From Roseiarcus sp050015935 (GTDB taxonomy: Bacteria; Pseudomonadota; Alphaproteobacteria; Rhizobiales; Beijerinckiaceae), in the NCBI GenBank assembly GCA_050015935.1, contig JBEKAL010000113.1:1-11643 (forward strand): DNA of 11,643 nucleotides. The letters run 5' to 3'. The notes beneath the pieces were generated by a model, which was not told the DNA's origin, searched no databases, and was given only the letters and a program-made list of their open reading frames with translations. Below are positions 7,858 to 11,643 of the stretch, in pieces. Every line of letters begins with the position of its first letter. The first letter of the stretch is position 1. The position numbers were made by a program, and so were the translations under genes.

Positions 7858-9497
7858 CCCGGCACTCGCCCCAGCGAAGTCGTCGCTCCGCGCAAAGCGA
7901 CCAAACCGCGAACGCGCGGACGCTGCGATGCGCGATCTACACCCGCGTCTCCACCGACCAGGGCCTCGAGCAGGACTTCAACTCCCTCGACGCCCAGCGC
8001 GAGGCTTGCGCCGCCTATATCCGTAGCCAGGCCCACGAAGGATGGGTGCTTGTCCCCGGCTGTTACGACGATGGCGGCTATTCCGGCGGTAGTCTGGACC
8101 GCCCTGCCCTGCAGGCGCTGCTCGATGCCGTGGCGCGACATCAGATGGATGTCGTTGTCGTCTACAAGGTCGACCGGCTGACCCGTTCGCTCGCCGATTT
8201 CGCCAAGCTCGTCGAAGCGTTCGACGCCCACGGCGTCTCGTTCATCTCGATTACCCAGTCCTTCAACACCACCACCAGCATGGGGAGATTGACCCTCAAC
8301 ATGCTGCTGTCCTTCGCCCAGTTCGAGCGCGAGGTCACGGGCGAGCGCATCCGCGACAAGATCGCCGCCTCCAAGAAGAAGGGCATCTGGGTCGGCGGCG
8401 TCGTGCCGCTCGGCTATAGGGTCATCGAGCGCAAGCTCGTCGTTGACGAAGAGGAGGCCAAGACCGTCCGGCTGATTTTCGATCGCTATCTCGAGTTGGG
8501 TTCGATCCAAGCCCTGCTTCAAGACCTTCACGAGCGAGGGGTCGTCACGCGACGTCGAATGCTCGCGACCGGCAAGACCATCGGCGGCATTCCCTTCACC
8601 AAGGGGCCTCTCGCCTATCTCCTGAAGAACCGGATGTATCTGGGCGAATTGAATCACGGCGCCAACAGCTATCCTGCCGAACATCCGCCGCTCGTCGCCA
8701 AAGAGTTGTTCGATTCCGTTCAAGCTCATCTTGCCAGCAAGGCGGCGGCTTCGGGCTATCGTCAAAGCCGATCCGAGGCTCTTCTGACCGGCAAGCTCTT
8801 CAACGACCGCGGCCATCGCATGACGCCGAGCTACGCCGTCAAGGGCGGCGTTCGCTATCGCTATTACGTTTCAAGCGCGACCACAGAGGGCAGACAAAGC
8901 GAAGCCGGCGCTATCACGCGCGTTCCTGCCGCCGACGTCGAGCGGATCGTGGTCGACGCAATTGCGAGATTGGCCGAGCCGAATGCAGCCCGAGACGGCG
9001 CCGACGCCCTCGACCCCGGTCGTGAGATGGTCCGTCAATTCGTCGAGAGGATCACGATCCGCCCTGGCGCGATCGAGATCGCGCTCACTCTCGACGCCGC
9101 GGCGATTGTGGGCAACTCCTCCGTGGTCGCGTCCTGGTCGAAGACGCCGACCCGGGTCCAACGGGAAATCATCGCGCCGCTGCAAGGTCAATGGGAAGAT
9201 CCGCGTGCGATGAGTTCCGACACGCGATCGAGGCTGCTCGCCGCGATAGGCATGGCGCGCCGCTGGCTGGACGAACTGACTTCCGGCCGCGCGCCGGACA
9301 TCGACACCCTCGCCGCCCGTGAGGATCGCAGCCCGCGATCCACCTCGATGCTACTCTCCCTCGCTTTCCTCGCCCCCGATCTCGTCAAGGCCATCGTCGA
9401 GAACCGCCTGCCGCGCGGGATCGGTCTGACCCGCATGATGGACCTGCCGAGCGAATGGGATGAGCAGCGTCGCGTGCTGGGAATGCAACAATCTTAG
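7854..9497 (+). CDS. Large serine recombinase (resolvase/invertase family)
   Basis: A 547-aa site-specific recombinase. The N-terminal resolvase domain contains YTRVSTD with catalytic Ser33, YSGGSLDRP (76–84), KVDRLTRS (105–112) and GRLTLNMLLSFAQFERE (144–160). A recombinase domain follows at about 175–270, including GVVPLGY. The usual zinc-ribbon region (310–340, LLTGKLFNDRG…YRYYVS) is present but has no CxxC pairs. From family knowledge such enzymes cut and rejoin DNA through a phosphoserine to integrate, excise or invert elements. The chosen ATG overlaps the preceding 22-codon ORF by ATGA; a TTG at 7821 would add 11 residues but has no ribosome site. It is the last gene of module 1 and is followed by a probable terminator at 9527. 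Its DNA sites are not known; the repeat-rich spacer downstream is a candidate. Confidence 0.92.
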   Translation: MTRHSPQRSRRSAQSDQTANARTLRCAIYTRVSTDQGLEQDFNSLDAQREACAAYIRSQAHEGWVLVPGCYDDGGYSGGSLDRPALQALLDAVARHQMDVVVVYKVDRLTRSLADFAKLVEAFDAHGVSFISITQSFNTTTSMGRLTLNMLLSFAQFEREVTGERIRDKIAASKKKGIWVGGVVPLGYRVIERKLVVDEEEAKTVRLIFDRYLELGSIQALLQDLHERGVVTRRRMLATGKTIGGIPFTKGPLAYLLKNRMYLGELNHGANSYPAEHPPLVAKELFDSVQAHLASKAAASGYRQSRSEALLTGKLFNDRGHRMTPSYAVKGGVRYRYYVSSATTEGRQSEAGAITRVPAADVERIVVDAIARLAEPNAARDGADALDPGREMVRQFVERITIRPGAIEIALTLDAAAIVGNSSVVASWSKTPTRVQREIIAPLQGQWEDPRAMSSDTRSRLLAAIGMARRWLDELTSGRAPDIDTLAAREDRSPRSTSMLLSLAFLAPDLVKAIVENRLPRGIGLTRMMDLPSEWDEQRRVLGMQQS

Positions 9498-9526
9498 AGA
9501 TTCTCGTGGCGCTGACGCGCGGGACC

Positions 9527-9565
9527 GGCTGTCTGCTTCGCGCCAGAGACGCGGACAGGCTTTTT
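9527..9565 (+). terminator. Probable Rho-independent terminator after the recombinase
   Basis: GGCTGTCTGC (9527–9536) pairs with GCGGACAGGC (9551–9560), with one mismatch and one wobble, around a 14-nt loop. Five Ts follow at once (9561–9565). It lies 30 nt after the recombinase stop, where a terminator for the module is expected. The loop is longer than usual. Confidence 0.55.
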
Positions 9566-9639
9566 CTGTTGGCAAACGTCGCTACCGAAATGACGCGCGA
9601 ACCCGTCTCCGAGTCCGTGCGAACCGGTCGCCGAGACGC

Positions 9640-9652
9640 GCGAAATTTTCGC
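9640..9652. repeat. GAAATTTTC-centred palindrome, copy 1
   Basis: GCGAAATTTTCGC is a perfect palindrome around a central T. A second one with the same core, CCGAAATTTTCGG, lies at 10002–10014. The AT core stands out in GC-rich DNA and could be a protein-binding site. Both sit in the GTCTC/GAGAC cluster. Confidence 0.4.
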
Positions 9653-9817
9653 CCGCGAAAATCTATCTCACGGGCAGAGACTGACGGGCCTAAACTGACC
9701 GTCTCCCCGGAAAACTCTCGCCTGAAAGCGCTGCATCGGCGGCTGCGCCCACGCAAGTATCGGAAATGTCGCGATAATCCCAGCGAGGCCCAATTCCGCA
9801 AAATGGGCGGGAGCGGA

Positions 9818-9845
9818 TGGTGGATCGAGAATGACTCGAACTTAC
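9818..9845 (-). pseudogene. Possible second tRNA 3'-end-like fragment
   Basis: Read on the minus strand, this has T-arm TTCGAGT, a 5-nt segment, a 7-nt acceptor-like strand TCGATCC, then ACCA. The spacing is exactly that of a tRNA 3' end. The T-stem has two mismatches out of five pairs and no other tRNA parts follow. It may be chance. Confidence 0.2.
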
Positions 9846-9969
9846 GAAGGCATCTTTGATGCGCTCGACATGTGCATGACCAGGCCAGACTCGAACCTGT
9901 CTCTCCGAGACTTCGAACCGGTCTCCAACAGGCCCGACGCAAATAGGCCCGGAAAATCGTTTGGCGACT

Positions 9970-10020
9970 CAGAGACCGAGCCCGGAAACCGCCGCCGAAA
10001 GCCGAAATTTTCGGTCTCTG
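9970..10020. repeat. 51-bp inverted repeat with perfect 10-bp arms
   Basis: CAGAGACCGA (9970–9979) and TCGGTCTCTG (10011–10020) are exact inverted copies with 31 bp between them. The right arm overlaps the palindrome CCGAAATTTTCGG (10002–10014). The total size is close to that of a serine integrase attachment site, but no core dinucleotide or partner site could be established. It could instead be a regulator site or an RNA hairpin. Confidence 0.5.
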
Positions 10021-10111
10021 CCAGGCAGTTTGTGCGTTTTCGGCGCGCATGTCCCGGATATGTCGGCACTATTCAGAATGTCAAAAAAGACAGCAAAATC
10101 AGATAGTTGGA

Positions 10112-10143
10112 TGGTGGGCGATACAGGGATCGAACTGATGACC
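10112..10143 (-). pseudogene. tRNA 3'-end remnant, resembling tRNA-Val
   Basis: On the minus strand this reads GGTCATCAG, T-loop TTCGATC, CCTGT, acceptor strand ATCGCCC, discriminator A, CCA. The lengths are exactly those of a tRNA T-arm plus 3' acceptor. It resembles from memory the 3' end of alphaproteobacterial tRNA-Val (acceptor ATCGCCC, T-loop TTCGATC). The T-stem is broken (two mismatches and one wobble in five pairs), and no D-arm, anticodon arm or 5' acceptor follows. It is therefore not a working tRNA; it is more likely left by integration or recombination at a tRNA gene. Confidence 0.5.
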
Positions 10144-10311
10144 ATCGCGACTTGGCATCCCTCCGAAATGAGGCGGCATATCGCGGATTTAGCGCGAGAG
10201 ACGATTTCACGCAGGGAATTTCAAATGGGCTCACGAGCACATCGCAAGCGCTAACTATGAACCACCGATTGCCCCGTAAACGTCAGATTTCACTCGCTTT
10301 CGTACCGCCAA

Positions 10312-10426
10312 AGAGCAATGGTCGTGACGTGCTCACGGGCGCTCAGGTGCCTGCAGGTTAGACCCGCCGATAAGTTGATCGGTGAATTCCTCGGCCCCGC
10401 CCGGCTCGTCTCCGGTCCGGGGCTCG
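10312..10426 (+). promoter_or_regulatory. Leader upstream of module 2, similar to the module 1 leader
   Basis: This carries the same ordered blocks as 6327–6410: AGAGCAATGG, AGACCCG, GTTGATCG at identical 14-nt spacing, then CCGGGGCTCG after 28 extra bases. A shared regulatory function for the two DUF3489 genes is inferred. Confidence 0.45.
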
Positions 10427-10457
10427 CGGTGGTGACGGCGACAGCGTCGTTCAAACC

Positions 10458-10464
10458 GAGAGGA
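10458..10464 (+). promoter_or_regulatory. Ribosome binding site that decides the DUF3489 start
   Basis: GAGAGGA lies 8 nt before the ATG at 10473. A nearer upstream ATG at 10464 overlaps this site and has none of its own, so 10473 is the better start. The resulting N-terminus (MSSPAKLTDTQ) also matches the module 1 protein more closely. Confidence 0.6.
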
Positions 10465-10472
10465 TGATCCCG

Positions 10473-11084
10473 ATGAGTTCCCCTGCCAAACTTACCGACA
10501 CGCAACTTGGGTTGCTTTCCGCCGCGTCGCAACGCGAGAACCGCTGCCTTATTGCGCCAAAGAACCTGAAAGGCGGCGCGGCGCAGAAGGTCGCGGCCAA
10601 GCTTCTGGCGGCCGGCTTGGTGCGAGAGATCAAAACGAAGACCGGAATGGAAGCCTGGCGCCGCGACGAGGAAGCGGGTCAAGAATATTCGTTGAAACTG
10701 ACCGCCGCCGGATTGAAGGCCATCGCGGTCGACGAAGGCGACTCGCAACCCAGTGCAAACACCAGCGCTTCGCCGAGCGCGAACGAGGATTCGCCGAAAG
10801 CGAAGAACGCAGCGAATATGGCGGAGACCACGGGCGCAAGGGCTGTGCGAACCTCGCAAGCGCCTCGCCAAGGCACGAAGATCGCGCGCGTGATCGCGTT
10901 GCTCCAACGCGATCAGGGCGCGACGTTGGAGGCGCTAATCGCCGCCACGGGTTGGTTGCCGCATACCGCGCGAGCGGCGCTGACCGGCCTTCGCCATCGC
11001 GGCTACGACGTCCGCCTAGAGCGCGGCGAGAAGGGGCGAGCCTCGGTCTACCGCGCCGTCGCAACCCTCGCGATGGCCTCGTGA
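10473..11084 (+). CDS. DUF3489 domain protein, module 2 (predicted DNA-binding)
   Basis: A 203-aa paralogue of the module 1 protein. The N-terminal winged-helix-like segment (about 6–88) shares about three-quarters of its residues with the first copy, including AWRRDEEAGQ and LKLTAAGLKAIAV. A shorter Ser/Ala/Asn-rich linker (89–133) leads to the C-terminal DUF3489 segment (134–197), containing LIAATGWLPHTARAALTGLR. The strongly conserved ends and diverged linker suggest two folded DNA-binding domains on a flexible tether. It is followed 5 nt later by the DUF2924 gene. The role in recombination or its control is inferred from context only. An ATG at 10464 would add three residues. Confidence 0.85.
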   Translation: MSSPAKLTDTQLGLLSAASQRENRCLIAPKNLKGGAAQKVAAKLLAAGLVREIKTKTGMEAWRRDEEAGQEYSLKLTAAGLKAIAVDEGDSQPSANTSASPSANEDSPKAKNAANMAETTGARAVRTSQAPRQGTKIARVIALLQRDQGATLEALIAATGWLPHTARAALTGLRHRGYDVRLERGEKGRASVYRAVATLAMAS

Positions 11085-11089
11085 TCGCC

Positions 11090-11643
11090 ATGCGCACGTG
11101 CGTGGAAAGCCTGGCGCGGCGGCCGAAGGACAATTTGGCCGCCGACCTGGATAAACGGACCGCCGCCCAGTCCGGCGGCCTCGACCCGCGCGGCTCCGAG
11201 TCGTCCCCAAGCGGCACTGACGTTGAGCGCAGAGCTACGGCGAATCCGCCGGGCCGCGCGAGCCCGCTGTCCGACCGCCTCGCGGCCTTGGCCGAGCTCA
11301 GCCTCGCTGACCTGCGTCTGGAATGGCGGCGGCTCTATCGGGCTGTGCCGCCGAGGGTCAGCCGCGACATCATGATGCGGGCGATTGCCTACCGGCTGCA
11401 GGAGGTCGCCTATGGCGGCCCGTCCAAAGCGACGCAGCGCCGATTGGCGACCTTGGCTGCGGAGTTCGAAACCGGCGGAAGGATTGCGCCGCCGCCAAGG
11501 CCTCGGGTCAAACCCGGCTCGCGCTTCGTTCGGGAATGGCATGGGAGAACCCACACTGTCTGCGTCACCGACGACGGCTTCGAGTTTCAGGGCAAGACCT
11601 ATCGATCGCTGACCAAGATCGCGCTCGACATTACCGGCGCCCA
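11090..11643 (+). CDS. DUF2924 domain protein, module 2 (cut by right edge)
   Basis: 184 codons are visible with no stop before the window ends. A polar, low-complexity N-terminus of about 60 residues precedes the conserved part, which makes it longer at that end than the module 1 copy. The family blocks are LADLRLEWRRLY (72–83), MMRAIAYRLQE (95–105), PRVKPGSRFVREW (138–150) and GKTYRSLTKIALDITG (168–183). The ATG lies 5 nt after the DUF3489 stop and has no clear ribosome site, so translational coupling is likely. A recombinase gene is expected next, as in module 1, but lies outside the window. Confidence 0.85.
   Translation, partial: MRTCVESLARRPKDNLAADLDKRTAAQSGGLDPRGSESSPSGTDVERRATANPPGRASPLSDRLAALAELSLADLRLEWRRLYRAVPPRVSRDIMMRAIAYRLQEVAYGGPSKATQRRLATLAAEFETGGRIAPPPRPRVKPGSRFVREWHGRTHTVCVTDDGFEFQGKTYRSLTKIALDITGA

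Larger units (their letters stand above)
9599..9926. repeat. Four copies of a GAACCNGTCTC motif, mostly followed by CGAG
   Basis: Copies occur at 9599–9613, 9621–9637 (one change, GTCGC), 9893–9911 (two inserted bases) and 9915–9926 (no CGAG). Several contain or form inverted pairs: CGTCTC (9604–9609) with GAGACG (9633–9638), and GTCTC–TCC–GAGAC (9899–9911). The clustering is visible directly; the function is unknown. Recombinase or regulator binding is a guess. Confidence 0.5.
9498..10472. other. Repeat-rich spacer between the two recombinase modules
   Basis: No credible gene is seen in these 975 bases. Open frames on both strands overlap, have low-complexity basic compositions and no domains. 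The stretch holds a probable terminator (9527–9565), ten GTCTC/GAGAC pentamers between 9546 and 10018, two GAAATTTTC-centred palindromes, a 51-bp inverted repeat (9970–10020), two tRNA-3'-end-like fragments and the leader of module 2. It may be a recombination scar or attachment region. Confidence 0.6.

Noticed and set aside
9599..9926. CRISPR array considered for the repeated motifs
   Set aside because: The repeats are short, irregularly spaced and of variable length, and no cas genes are present.
9506..10106. Overlapping short frames after the recombinase on both strands
   Set aside because: They are basic, low in recognisable content, mutually overlapping and built over the repeat cluster.
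10107..10361. 84-codon plus-strand frame beginning MDGGRYRDRTDDH
   Set aside because: This peptide type is a known artefact of reading across a tRNA 3' end on the opposite strand, and it supports the tRNA remnant instead.

Overview
The window looks like accessory DNA from a GC-rich alphaproteobacterium, most likely of the Rhizobiales/Hyphomicrobiales type. The reasons are high third-position GC, the DUF3489–DUF2924–serine recombinase gene set typical of that group, and a tRNA 3'-end remnant resembling alphaproteobacterial tRNA-Val. No species can be named from the sequence.

Left half (1–5706, minus strand): two translationally coupled genes. A 1145-aa SNF2-family helicase with a C-terminal DUF3883 domain is read first. 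It overlaps by ATGA the start of a large Zn-ribbon DNA methyltransferase of the DUF1156/COG1743 family, which runs off the left edge (757 codons visible). A helicase plus modification methylase in one operon is typical of anti-phage defence loci (DISARM class 1-like, or the DUF1156/DUF499 systems). The rest of the operon lies outside the window, so the system cannot be named with certainty.

Middle (5707–6462): a divergent intergenic region with no convincing gene. It ends in a leader that reappears in front of the second module.

Right half (6463–11643, plus strand): two tandem copies of a recombinase-associated module. Module 1 is complete: a DUF3489 protein with two predicted winged-helix-like regions, a DUF2924 protein, a 22-codon ORF with a strong ribosome binding site, and a large serine recombinase, the last three chained by ATGA overlaps. 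A 975-bp non-coding stretch follows. It holds a probable terminator, a dense cluster of GTCTC/GAGAC motifs with inverted repeats, and a degenerate tRNA 3' end. Module 2 then begins with DUF3489 and DUF2924; its DUF2924 gene is cut by the right edge and a second recombinase is expected beyond it.

The simplest reading is a defence-type helicase/methylase operon beside a stacked pair of serine-recombinase modules that may have mobilised it. The least explained parts are the repeat-rich spacer, the mini-ORF before the recombinase, and the leader shared by the two modules.
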